Source of the DNA: Auanema rhodensis
Lineage: Eukaryota > Nematoda > Chromadorea > Rhabditida > Rhabditidae
Direction: 5' to 3'
DNA: 64,000 nt
NCBI GenBank assembly: GCA_964057225.1
Contig: OZ059897.1
Location: forward strand, 11,656,001 to 11,720,000
Shown piece by piece: positions 24,216-37,100 of this stretch. The position numbers and the translations under genes are program-made. The notes beneath the pieces were generated by a model, which saw only the letters and a list, made by a program, of their open reading frames with translations, was not told where the DNA came from and did not search any database. Positions within the stretch are counted from its first letter, which is position 1. The number at the start of each line of letters is the position of its first letter.

Positions 24216-27200
24216 ATGAATGATTCGGAGTCTAACAATACTGTAGAAGTAAAAATGATAAGTGCTACCACTAAAAGTGTAGATTTTGATTTTTGGGAAA
24301 GTAATGATGAAGAAATTGTAAATATATTTGTTATACGATATTTCTTAAAGAACTTTAGGGCGTTTATCGTGAACATGCTTTGCCCGATGGCTCGTGTGAA
24401 ATAGCTGTAACGAAAGGTTGTGAAGTCGTAGTATTTCAAAGAAACGGACAAATAGTTCGCAGAATCGGTGTAACATTTGAAATTGTTGATGTTAGTTTGC
24501 TCAAAAAAGCTTAGGTAACTTTGTTCAATCAGGTTTTCTGGTTTCCGTGCTCATCTCGCTTATCCGGGGAAGAACCCGGTGAAAAAGTTGATTATCTCAC
24601 TCTTGTTGGCCAAAGAGAACTAGTTTTCTATCAAACAGAAGATGATCATCCATTTTATTTCAGTTTTCCTTTTAAGGTGGAATAGCTGTAATTTTGCTTT
24701 ACTCTAGATTATTTTAGATTCGAGGAGTTTTTCCTACAACTGATTGTCTAATTATTGAACGAAGTTGGGATCACCTTGTTAACAAAAATGAAAAAAGTGA
24801 AGATTCTATATATTTATATTCTCTAACTCATCCCTTAGATGAGTTAAGACCTATTATATATCGTGATGGAGGTTAACTACTCAACTCTATCGTTTTAAAA
24901 GAATTAATTTAGATCTGACAAATTTTTATATGCTGGTTTCTTCAAATCAAGTAGTGGATTGTTTTAGTTCGTGTATTTTAATTTATGATGATAATAAGAA
25001 GGTAAAATTGGGACTGTTGAAAAGTATACGTTTTCTTGTATAGGCACATGTTTTGTATAATATTCGTAAAGCAACTTCCGATGATTGTAGAATGATATCG
25101 GGCACACCACGAATTTTACCAGATAGACATAAAATTCAACCGTCACCCAAAACCAGTACACCTGTTTCAAGAGGTAAAATTTATTAATCTTTTTTAATTC
25201 AAAAAGGCAATAGAGTAAGAGAACGACGTTGGTCAGACATATTTTTGTTGTCTACTAAACGCAACAGTTGTAAATCACTGTGAGTCAGCAAACATGCTGA
25301 ATTATTGGGTGAACTGAGCCTTCTCAAGCTTGTTATATCTTGACTAGATCGTTGTGGTCTTGCTCGGAAAATACTACGACTTCGATAATGCATAACTGGT
25401 GATGGAGTGGTAGCGCTGTTGCTGTGTGAAGATGTTGGTGCAGAATATGCTTCAAATTAGTCTAATCAAAAGCAAAAAATATTGTGCTTATCAAACCTAT
25501 AGCGGGGGATAAATTAGGTTCCAGAAAATGAGAAGTTGATCGAGATCTTGTTGAGCGCAAGGATGCCATAGAAATAATACTACTGCAAAAGTAAAAACAA
25601 TATTATATATATTTTTAAAGATTTTTCTGACTTTGTAATACTTAATCTTAATGGCGTTTTCTCGGAAGCGCATCCTTCATATCCTCGTTTCATACTTTCT
25701 ACAACCATATTCATAAATTGTCTCCAAGATTCACATAATTCTTCTTCTGTGCTTTTTTCTGCTCTTGGTCTTATCCGTAAAATTCTTTTCAATCTGAAAT
25801 ATGTAGTTGATGGAAAGATGACTTGAACATTTTTATTTTTTAATCAAAATTCTATGTGGAACTCAGTCATGCTCAAATACGGGAAGGCTTCATTCGTTTT
25901 TCGAATATACGAATTTTCTAGAATTTTTCTCATGCAACTCACTTATTATCGTTATTGACCACATGCATGTAAGTCTTCGTCATAGCAATCGGCAATTGCT
26001 GTGCAAAAGGAGCCCAGTACGAGTTATCATTTCCCTCGTTCATATAATGTCTGTATTTCATGGTTAAAAAGATTAAACAAGTGAATAGATATACCTATGG
26101 CGGCTGCCCAGCCGAAAAGCCAATGTTTTTATCATTTCGGGATCACACTTATGAACTTTGATTAAAACGTGTAAAAAATCCCTGACCTGTAAGAGTTACA
26201 TATTTATTTTTACAAAACAGCTTCATAATACCTGTTGAATCATATTTGTAAATTGTGTATTTTCCCTATATGTGGAATGCATTGTTTCCGGCAAGTCAAC
26301 TAATGCCCATACCCATGTCGGAGTCAGTTCTGCTGCTTTGAGCCAAGCGTCGCTGAAAATTTTAATCTCTACATATACTTTCTCCTTGTTTTTAAGTAAT
26401 TTTTTGGGCAACCCTACACGATAATGTGGCTAAAATCAGTGTCTATTTCGGATGAAAGAGCTGCTGCTTAGCCGATTTCCTGAAGACGCCCCCGCCGTGG
26501 CAAATGTAATTGTGACGTAACTTGACTATTGGTCCCTTCTGTTCTATATTTGTTGGAAATTATACTGTTTTAGTACGATCAGAATTCTCCCCCTACTCAA
26601 AAGATATTTTGATTATAATATCCATAATTCAAGTATTTCATGAATATGATAATTGTTATTGCCATCAAATATTGTGCAGATTTTTCAGAACTTTTTATGG
26701 AGCAATGCTACATTCACATAGTGAATCTGCTTTTCCATTGAAGATCTGTCTCAATTTTCTGTTCATAATATTGAATAACAAATTATGCGAACAAGTAGAA
26801 CTAAAAGAAACGTACATGAAAACCTTTAGTACTAATTCAAAAAAATTGGAAATAATTATTTTTTTTGTGAAAGATTAGGAATAATGATATGACCAACCTG
26901 ATTGCATTATTTAGAATATTAGGATCATAAGAGTAAATGGTGTTCCAGGACTGTATTACATGCTTGCGATGAGTAGATAGCTGTCGTGCGCTTTGATTCC
27001 CCATTTCGAATAATTATATTACTATCAACTGAAAACTGTTTTCAATAAGTATCAAAAAGCAAAGGAATTAAACAAAAGAGAAAAGTGACTAGTTGCATAC
27101 TATGCGAAAGCTTGGACCTCTTGAGTTGAGGGTAATGCTGAAAGGAATGGGAGGAGCTACTATAGGAGCTTGTTAATGTGTTGACATTGTAGGCTTATAT

Positions 27201-30200
27201 GAGGTTATGTAGTAGAATGAATGGGAAAAAGCTAAATGAAATGTCGAGGTAAAGTATAAATCTGATATAAGCAGGAAGAACTGGTTTCAAAGCTGAGGTT
27301 TCTCCAAAAACGCTACATATAACACCTGCTGCAATCCAATTCAATTCCGAGCAAGCCTAACTTAATTTAGATCTTTGTGTCATCTCGTTTCAAGTATGTT
27401 TTGCCTTATTCACTCGTGTTAACGCGCACTGAAGGGATCATTTCACTACTAGGGGATTCCTAATGAGTCTACTGTTTCTCTAATTTCCGATTAAGTATCA
27501 GATATCGGATCAAAAGTTGCAAAATAATTGAAAAAAATAATGAAAACGGGGTAAAGGTCTTGATATTTTTATGCAAATGAACAATTTTTAATCATTCCTT
27601 CTTATTCTTTACTGAAGCACACATCTGGTTAATTACAACTGCATAAAGAATCTGCAATGACTTTAAGAGGCTTAAATTGCTGTTGGTCTTTCCCCGCTAT
27701 GTCGCAGTCTTCAACGGATCAGCTATGCTCAGAATATATATGAACATTACAATTGTTCTTAAGAATTTGTTTAAAAAATGTTTCTTGAGTTTTCTAAGAG
27801 ATAATAAAATTACAAGGGAATTTTAGATCTGATTCAACAAAAAGATATAATTATGTGATATATTTACCACGATTTTAAGGCCCAATGGCCCATATCCCAC
27901 AAGGTCGCACCACCAGAAGCATGAGACGCCTTGAAAGAACTAGAAATTTTCACATGGACAGCCCAGCTTTATCAGCAATTGGAACGCCGATGTAAGGCAA
28001 ACTTCGAGTTAATAGAAAGTATAAATATTTCAGGTCACATAACAAACCATCTTTCCGAGATTCTACAATCTCTTTCCGTTTAAGAGCTGCATCCCATTAT
28101 TCTATCAATGAGTAAATAAAACGACGAAAGTCCGAAGTTAGAAATTGTATTTAGGCTTCATCTAACTAGGGTATTAGAAAGAGAATTTGATAATGATTTG
28201 CTCTATGCTGAATTCTGTTTGGAATGTGTTTGGGTTGAGCCACGTAAAGAAGAATTTACATTTCCGGCTTGCAGGGTTCAGTAAAAATCAAAAAATATAA
28301 TGCTGACATTTGTGATTTAGGCATTTCTCTCTAAGTCGTTCATAGGGCATACATATATGAACTATGTTATTCGGCTCCCCGAGGGCATCAAAGGTTCGAA
28401 GTCCCAGTTACGTTCTATCCGACTTATTGAAGTTGAGAAGTCGTATGCTATATCAGGAAACCTACATTCAATAGAATGTGTAGATGCGACAGCCATGAAG
28501 GTACGCGGAAATTTAGACTCAAGTATTATTGTATTTTGAGGACATGTGCACGTTAGTTCTTTTCAATCATCACATATCAATTCATTCGGGAATCACTAGA
28601 ACTACTGATGTTTTTATAACTGTAATTTACTTTTGGAAATTCAGTTAACAACATTGTTTATTTAAGCCAAATAATGTCAATAACACTACTCAATGGCACA
28701 GATCAACATTTTTACCTTCTGCTATTGACAACACGTTTTCCTTAGTTGTGGGGAAATCTATTTATCAACTAACCATTCCTCCCATGTATCCATGCAAAGA
28801 TGGTTAGTCCCACAACAAAATTGATATAAGTGCTTATATATTTCAGTTGAAATGCTTTTCACCACCATCTTAGAAGCTCTTCCACAAGATAAAGCTATGC
28901 GATTAGCTGGAGAGTGGCGAAGTAATTTGAGTGAATGATTGAAATAATTAAAAAAGGGACTATTTAGGTCACACTCCTATTTCATTTCAAAAAGGTTCAA
29001 ACTGTTCTAGCATTCATAACACATATCTGTTTATACTGAAAAATATCGGCTTTGATATTCCAGCTGTTATTAACCAGGGAATGGTGCTGCATTCATATTA
29101 TCTCATTATCTTTTAAACTGCATTTTAGGACTCATCTTCTGATGACTCTGATGAAACTCAAGCAAAACAAAGACGTCCTTTAAGATCAGATGAACAGGTT
29201 ATTTCCGAACAATTTTGAAAATTATTGTTGTGTTTTAGAACTGGCAACAAGTATTATCGTTTGGCTCTGATTATCAACAAATGCCGTTTCCTTCGAATAA
29301 TGTTAGGGTCGTTGTTAATTCATCAGCTCTTTTATACGCGAATGTTTACATGTAATTACTCTAAACAATATCACTAAACAATTTTAATTGTTTTCAGCAC
29401 TTTCGCAGCTCTTCATGCTCATTGGGAAAATATATCTTTAGATAGGGGTCAGAAAGGCGTTCGATCCTCATTAGTTTGTTATTTGTATTCTGTAGCAAAG
29501 TAAGAGGATCTTCGAAGTATAGTTGTCATATTTTGATTTTCAGATTGTTACAACTAGATTCGTACATAAAGCTATACGAGAAAGTTTTTCCGAAATGTAA
29601 GACTTTGAAAGTAACATCAGCTGATAACGGATCTACAGGTACAGATTATAATGCCATTTCAAAAGAGTATTTTCTAATTTTCATTACCTATTTTTAGAAT
29701 ATTTTTTAAAAAGTTTGATAAATACTTACAATTCATTAAAACAATCTTACAAGTTTTATAAATCTTTTCAGAATTCCCTACCTCTCATGGTATTCGGAAT
29801 TTCAATCCAAATAAAGCTCTTAGTATTTGGCACACTGTTGAAACTTTTATAAACGATAATCCTATTACACCACTTCCTCTTTGCACTCCATTCACTGCGA
29901 AAGTTCTGCTTGGTTAGCATTTTACTGGATTATATATAATGTAATTTTGGTTGTTTTAGCTCTTGGTATCGGGGTTGGACGAATCAAAACGTTAAATGAC
30001 ATTCAAAGGCTATTGGGAAAGAATTGGTCGAAACGTTTGAAATTCGCTTCTGAAGAACAGACTAAATTTTTGGAGAAATTCTTAAATACCCGAGAATCCG
30101 TCGCCTCGAAGTAATTCAAAGAAATGGGCTTATTTCTCTAAATCTCAGATCTTAGATGTGTCTCTACTTTGCGCTTAACTGGAATTGGCTTACGGGAGAT

Positions 30201-33200
30201 CGAAGGATTCCCATCTTTCTTGGCTTTACTACTTGGTAGTATCATTCATTCCGACCATATAGCTTTGGATGCGTTCATATGCCGGACACCAAAAATTGAA
30301 ATGTTGTTAGGGAATCAGGACCTCATTTTAAAAGCCAATTTACAGATGCTTCCCCACTGAGGAACAATTCGGCGAAATAGCAACTACAAGATGGCCAACA
30401 GATATGAGATTGAGAAATGCAATAGAAATGCTTGATAGCTCGAGACCTGTGTTGATAAACACTGATAGCTTGTAAGTTGTAAATACTTAATAAAACATGA
30501 GTACTATTTATATTTGCAGAGGGTTAGGGGATCACGATCTCAGAGATGCCCAAGAAATGTTCTTGTCGGGATCTTCTATTCGATATCTCACCCAGTCTTT
30601 AGGAAGAGCATTCATTGATTTTAGGTGAGCTTTGATATACTACGTTTAAAATACTATTTTTAGAACTGCAACTCCTTCGCCATCAACAAACATTATTGTT
30701 CCTGATCTTTGTCTTACAGCTCGACTTTTTCCTTCAAATCTGAGTTTCGAAATACCCATCAGTGATGTATCCTGAATTTTTATACAAATTCTTTTATTAT
30801 TGATTGCAGTCGTTGAGACCGTTCCGAGAATGGGGAGAATTCTATAATGGGGTTGCTGCTGCATTGAAGTTAGCTGATTCTTCTCAAGTAAAAGTTGAGG
30901 GAGAATGGATAATGGCAATATGCAACAACAATGATAAGGTTTTAAAAATTAAAATTTAGAAGTGTAATTAATTAAATAATTTTCAAGTTCTCATCTGCCA
31001 CAAAAGCTGGGCTTTTGTATGGATTTGGTTTGAACGGTCATATTGTAAATACGAACATGTTTGATGTCCATGATCTCCTAGCTGCTGTTGAAGATTTCCA
31101 GTCGGTTGCCCTTATATTGGGATACGCTGCTTCGAGAATCGGTACTAATGACAGTCGGGTCTTCCGTATGATAACCACCCAACTTCCATTCTTAATGGGA
31201 CCAACTCTTCTACCTATCATGATTACTCCATTAATTCAGGTATAACAACTTCATTATCGCGTATTTCCTGTTATATATTTTCAGACAGCATCAATCTCTG
31301 CTATTGGACTTGTTTTTGCTGAATCTGGCCATATGAATATAACTAAAAAACTTGTGAATGAAGTTCGACTTAATTGAAATTGATGTTCGATCAGAGTACT
31401 TATTTTTAGATTGGTCGATCATCTAATCCTGAAGATGTTCCATCTGTTGATCGATATGCTTATAAGTTATCAGCTGGATTCTCAGTCGGATTGATATGTT
31501 TATCACTGGGTAGGGTTTATCTCAAAGCTTCTCTTGTTATTTCATATTCAGGTAATCAAATGATGGAGACCGATCCATGTTTCCAAGAGCCTCAACCTTC
31601 TATTATCAAGCGTTTAATCACTATGATGAATGGTGGACCCAGAGTAAATAAGACTATATCTATATATAATAAGAGTTTCATCATTATAGGATTTATGTGT
31701 GTTTCCCCAGCAAAATAATTCGAACAGCGATTATGTTCATTCTGGTATGAATCAGTTCACTCCAGATCCTTCAAGTCATATTTGGGTAGAATTTGGCTAT
31801 ACTTCGTTTTTACATGTTTGATTTTGAACAGGAAAAGGAAAATATTAACACTCATCTCACCGGACATCCAGCAACTGTTGCACTTGGGTTGATGTTCCTT
31901 CAAACAAATAACACTTATATGGCTGAACTCATGAGTTTACCTCAATCCATCTCGCTGTTAGAAGGCATACGTCCAGACCTCGTACGTTTGGAATTATTTT
32001 AAAGATTCATATGTGATATCATTGTAGGTTTTAGTTAGAGTTCTTTGTCGTAGTTTAATTATGTGGGATGAAATAGGAGATACAGAAGAATGGGTTCAAT
32101 ACCAAGTATGAAAATGTTTTTGTTTCGTATGAAAGTCATATTTAGGTCCCTGATGTTGTTTCCAAATTTTTGAGTACATCATTCAAATGGTCAGAACTTG
32201 GAGAATCTAATATGAGCAAAGAAGAAGACAAATACTGGAATAATGTAGTTGATAGAGAAACATTGGCACAGGTTTGGTCTCATGGAGTAGTGCTTTTTAC
32301 TATGTCAAAATAGGTTTATTTGTATGCTGTAACTGGCGCTTGTATGGCATTGACATTCAAACATATTGCTCATCCAAGACCTCAGAAAGTGAAAGTAATA
32401 GATATTATTGTAAGAGAAGAAATTGATTTTGAAAGTTTAAAAAGGTTTTTTAGGATATTTATTTGGATATGATTGCTCCCACTCGAAAAAACAAGTTATA
32501 TACAAGATTAACACAAAGTGCTGGAAGCAACGTTGTTAGCTTATGTATGAACACATTGCTAACATGCTTAGCTTTGGTATGAATTTGATTTTGACATGTT
32601 ATTTGGACTGCAAGATTCATTTTATCATTTTTCAGTTGTCCGCTGGAGAAGGTGAATTAGAACCTCTACGACTGGCACGTCTTTGGCGTATGCAAGACAA
32701 TGTACTGTCTTGGTCAAGAAGTATCAGGAAACACCAAGAGCAACTTGCTGCTCATCAAGCTATAGGTATTCTGTTCATGGGGAAAGGAAGGTAATAGTGG
32801 CTATTATAACTTATGTTTTATGTTGATTTATAGTTGCGGATTTAAAAACGACAAATTATCTATAGCTCTTCTTTTGATCTCTTTTTATCCTGTTGTTTGT
32901 CATAACATAACTGATAATAGGTAATCATGAGATATTTATAAAATTTCAATATTTCTTCCATTTTTAGGTTTTATCATCAACCATTACGATTCTTATGGGT
33001 TAGAACTGTAGAGCAAAGGCTTCTAATTCCTGTTTGTTATCAAACCATGAAACCAATTAGATGCAATGTTAAAATTTATTTCACAAATATGAAAACTCCT
33101 CAAGAAGGAAATGGACCCCTACTTTTGCCTAATTTAGATTTTATTGATACTATAGAAATAGGAGGAAAGTAAGCTCTTGTGTGCTTTCGTTATCTTTTAT

Positions 33201-33838
33201 TTTTTTTATCAGGAAGCATGAATTCATTCGTATAAACATCAAAGTTCCATCCGAACGAAAAGCTTTTGAACAAACTCTTTTCAAGAATTTTGGTAGAGTT
33301 AAAGTAAAACCGAGCGACGCGTAAGTTTTTTCTATTATTAGATTTAGTTCATTTTGTATTTTAGTTTTAAGTCAGAAATCCTTACTAGTGATTGGGTTGA
33401 CGATGAGTGGAACGTAGAAAATGTTTTTCAAGGAAACACCGTGAAAGATGATTTCAGTGTAAATGGTTTTGTAGAAGATTTAATGAACATGGTATAGTTT
33501 CCGGAATGTCAAGTTTTTATTTTATAACATTACAGTATGACCCCTTGATTACAAATGATCGAGCAAATATTCTTCGGTGGCCTAGTCTGGAAGCGTTACC
33601 TGCCATGTCTCATCATTTACGCAGTTGTCAAACAGTATGATTTTAAACCCGAAACCATTGATACCTTTCCGTTTTCCAGAATATGATACATGCAAAAGAT
33701 CCAAATTTGTTAAGTACAGATATTGAAATGACCCAAGCTATAGCTGAGTGGGCTGGAGAAGCGCAGCTAGGTTATCAATTAGAAACGGAGCTATCAAGAC
33801 TACGTGATCGTTTTGAACATAACATGAATGTAATTTAA
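24216..33838 (+). CDS. mat-2: anaphase-promoting complex subunit 1 (APC1)
   Basis: The largest scaffold subunit of the APC/C ubiquitin ligase that drives the metaphase-anaphase transition. More than 25 exons. The ATG at 24216 follows an acceptor-like TATTTAG by about 18 bases. The N-terminal beta-propeller block (24216-25174) has VFPTTDCLIIERS, LTHPLDELRP and VLYNIRKAT, which match APC1. After a 2.7-kb intron the middle region starts near 27887 with a Ser/Arg linker containing SPALSAIGTP, then CLECVWVEP. The C-terminal part has PC-type repeats (for example YGFGLNGH, LGLMFLQTNNTYMA, YAVTGACMALTF, HQAIGILFMGKG) and ends at 33838. The order matches human APC1. The 2.7-kb intron carries the globin gene on the other strand. 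The short distance to NASP suggests an operon. Confidence 0.93.
25199..27004 (-). CDS. neuroglobin-like globin nested in an APC1 intron
   Basis: A haem protein of the worm globin family, probably for redox or oxygen sensing rather than transport. Seven exons on the minus strand (about 27004-26899, 26352-26234, 26188-26096, 26051-25943, 25795-25640, 25578-25500, 25450-25199). The N-terminus MGNQSARQ fits an N-myristoylation signal. Helix A has HVIQSWNTI. The F-helix has LGSRHRHY with the proximal His. Helix H has ESWRQFMNMVVESMKRGYEG, closely neuroglobin-like. At the distal (E7) position, FTNMIQQV aligned with FLDHIRKV of neuroglobin puts Met where His is expected. After the globin fold comes a tail of about 100 residues rich in Ser and Arg (SMASLRSTRSTSHF, HYRSRSIFRARPQRSSQD), possibly phosphorylated. 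The stop lies 24 bases from the APC1 donor, so the whole gene sits inside one APC1 intron. Confidence 0.85.
26485..26520. promoter_or_regulatory. GC-box and TGACGTAA element in the globin/APC1 intron
   Basis: An unusually GC-rich stretch (GACGCCCCCGCCGTGGC, 26485-26501) followed by TGACGTAA (26513-26520), a bZIP-type site. It lies in globin intron 1 and in the large APC1 intron. Binding is inferred from motif shape only. Confidence 0.3.
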
Positions 33839-34137
33839 ATGTTGTTTTATATTGAAGTAATGAAAATAATTGCCAAATCTTTATTAGTATTTTAAAAATA
33901 ATTGTGAGGTATGGCACTTTACATAAACTTTGTATATATAAATATATATTTATATATATATATATATATACATTGCGTCTCTACTTAATTTCTTCAGATA
34001 AAGAAATATAAGTTGAAGAGACTAAAACAACATGATAATATAAAACATAATAAAACAAAACATACTACCCGACTTAGCTCTCACTGGTATTACTATATAT
34101 AATTCATGATTATAGAATGTTTTAGAACTAACACAAT
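33839..34137. other. convergent 3' region, APC1 and unrecognised gene
   Basis: About 300 bases between facing stop codons, with a TA-rich run near 33940-33970. Nothing else is seen. Confidence 0.6.
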
Positions 34138-37100
34138 TTAAATTTGAAAACTTTGGACAGGGTAAAGATTATCTGTTGAATCATGAGCTTGTTTAACACT
34201 CTTTAAGTGCCATTCGACTCTATGGAGATCAGCAAGGATTTGAGCATCACGAATTCTCATATCATTCTGAAATAAACACTTGAATTAACTTAAAACAATA
34301 AAATTGCTAAATTACCATTTCTCTCCTTAATTGCTCAAATAAATTGTTCCAATTTTCTTGCTTGCAGCTACTATTATCATGTTCAATAGATCTTGAGTCG
34401 GATATATCTGACTTGGAGGTTAGTGTTATAGACTCTAAAGAGTGATCAGGAGTTGAAGACCTGAATGCGATTAATTCTGTGAAAAATTAAATAATTTTAA
34501 TAATACCTGTCCATATCGAGACCGCTATCCGTTGTGGTCTCTTGGAGACTTGACTTAGGAGTAGTACTTATAAAATCATCTTCTATATTCGAACAGTAAT
34601 CTTCATCATTATACATCAACACGGGACCTCCACTGAAAAATAAATGATAAAATTTTGAAGACATACAAAGGAAATCAAAGCATACCAGGAGATATTCGAC
34701 GTATTATAACGAGAGCGAGAAACATCATCGCAAGATTCAGCTTGCTTTCTATTAGTCGGAAGAGTAGTGGAATTATATATTTTACGGAAAAATTTCTTTG
34801 TAGCTCGGAGGAATTTGGTATTATTCCCATCTGTTCGATTTAATGAATTTTTCATGGTTGAAGTTGAAGCGTCACAGTCTACAACAGCATTATGCGTATC
34901 TGCACCAGCACTTTGAGACCTGAATGCAAATGTCGTCAGAAAAATCAACAAAACCTTTGTAAAACCTGTGATGAGCTCGTTGCAAAGACGATTCTAATCG
35001 ACTTTTCCGTTTGTTAGATAAAGAGTAGTTCAGGTTATGGTCCAGTCGGAAAGCTGCTTTGAGTGTGTCAATTGCTTGTTGATCAGGAGCAGCTTCTCAA
35101 AAAATTAAGGTTACGTTGTTCAAAAAAATAAATAAGTAATGTTTTAAGAAAAAGTTCGAAAATCAAAGTAGCCAACTTTGAAACATCGAAACATATTTGC
35201 ACTTTGGCATTTTCGAACATTATTGAAGAATGCTCGCATTCGGGATTGTATTTGATGAAAAACGTTCATGAAACCACATAAACAGACAAGTTTCAATTTG
35301 TTGAAAGAACATGAAAACGATGAGATAATAGACAAACAAATTGAAACACGTCTGTTCCTGAATCCACGAACAAGAATGCGATTAAAATTAAATAATGTTG
35401 AACATTTAGCATGTATCATACCTCGGAGCACAAATTCGAGCAACATCTTGAAATAAGAAAATATTTAGATCAAGAAAAGAGGGTAAATGATACGTTTTTG
35501 TTTTAAATAGAGCAATTGTACAAAAAGCTTCTAAAATGAAACCAACTGCTCCTTTGCGGAGGAGAAGCGGTGTTCCTCTATGTTCTTTTTAAACTAGAAA
35601 GCAAGATAAATGGATTAAGGAACGCCATTTTCAAATCAGGAAATCAAAAATGTTTTTAACAGGTTATCAAATGTTGCAATGTTGATATTCTCATCACAGA
35701 AAAGAATAATAACTAAAGTTCATGTTTAGCAGAAAGAAATTTTACCTGACAAAAATCTTCTTAAAGGTCTCATATTTCCTCAGATATCTCTAATATTATT
35801 TTAGATGAATACACTATCAATAGTGAGTGAGAAAAATTTGTGGTGAATTTATGTGAGGGATAAGCATGTATGGATGAGAGGAGAAGAAAAGGAGCAGAAG
35901 GAGATTCGAGAGAACAAACAGGAAGCTGGCTTGAAGACTCTCATTGATGTATACAATTATTTGTCTGGGACAGAAAAAAATTCGAATACATGTTGTTAAA
36001 TCATTAGAAGTGGAGAACTAAATCCAGACAGTGGGGTGTATGACTCCACTCGGACAAAAAAATCCATTTTCGTCTTTAAGAGCTAAAAAAACTTCGCAAT
36101 CCCAGATGGATTGCTAAGAGCAAGATCTATTGAAGGGAATATAATTAAAGTTGTAGTAAAGATTCTATATAAGAATATGCAACTTAATAAGCTAAATCAA
36201 GATCATAAGACAAAGATTATGTAGTAGTTTTGAAAAATTATCAAGAGATGATGCGTTGTCGGCGAAATAGAGGAAATAACTCGTCTCTCAAACTTTCACT
36301 TGAAGTTCCGTAACAAGGCCGGCCTACGGCGTGAAAAGTATTTCAAGCTATTGCTCGAAAGCAATATATGAATGTTGACATAAGAAATTAAGTGGGAAAG
36401 AGAAATCAAGAAGGAAATAGACGGCATAGAAATAATTGAAGTGAATTAAAGATGAAAAGAGATTGTGAAAATTACTATATACGTTGTATAAATGTAAATA
36501 TTGCTAGTAAGAGTTTCATAGTTATCAAATGTTCTCATAAATTTAAAATATTTTACCTACTGATCCTTTTTGTCCTTCAATATATTCCACATATTCTGAA
36601 CTAGAATAACAATCGAGAGGATCGACAAATCGTTGGCTAACAGACAATGAGCTCGGTACAGCTCCTGAAAAATATGAAGATAATATAATAATAATAGAGA
36701 AAAAAAACGACAAACCTAAGCTACGCTGAGTATGGGTAGGATGTAATCGGCAAAGATTTGGACTGCTTTCTCCCATTCTTCGACTTTCACGATTAAGCTT
36801 GCTTAAACGGTAGTTATTGACAGAGAAATTATTTTTTTCTCGAAGTATCACTTCGTCAGTTCTGAAATCACAAAATTAGAAAACATAAAATTGTAAGCCA
36901 CAAATAAAATTAGTTAATACAAGTAGCAAAACAAAAAACTTAAAAGTGATTTCAGTAGAACACTAATGACAGTTGGTTTTGAAAATTTTTCAAAAAAAAT
37001 AAATAAAAATGATAAACATGAAGTATTAATATGATCACGAAGGAAGCGTCAGTCTGAGACAAATGACTGAGCAAACTAGAAAATCTATACATATATTCAA

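Noticed and set aside
35144-35446. A 100-codon minus frame continuing past an exon of the unrecognised gene
   Set aside because: It is read-through of an intron that starts with a good GTATGA donor after ICAPR; the next exon joins in phase.
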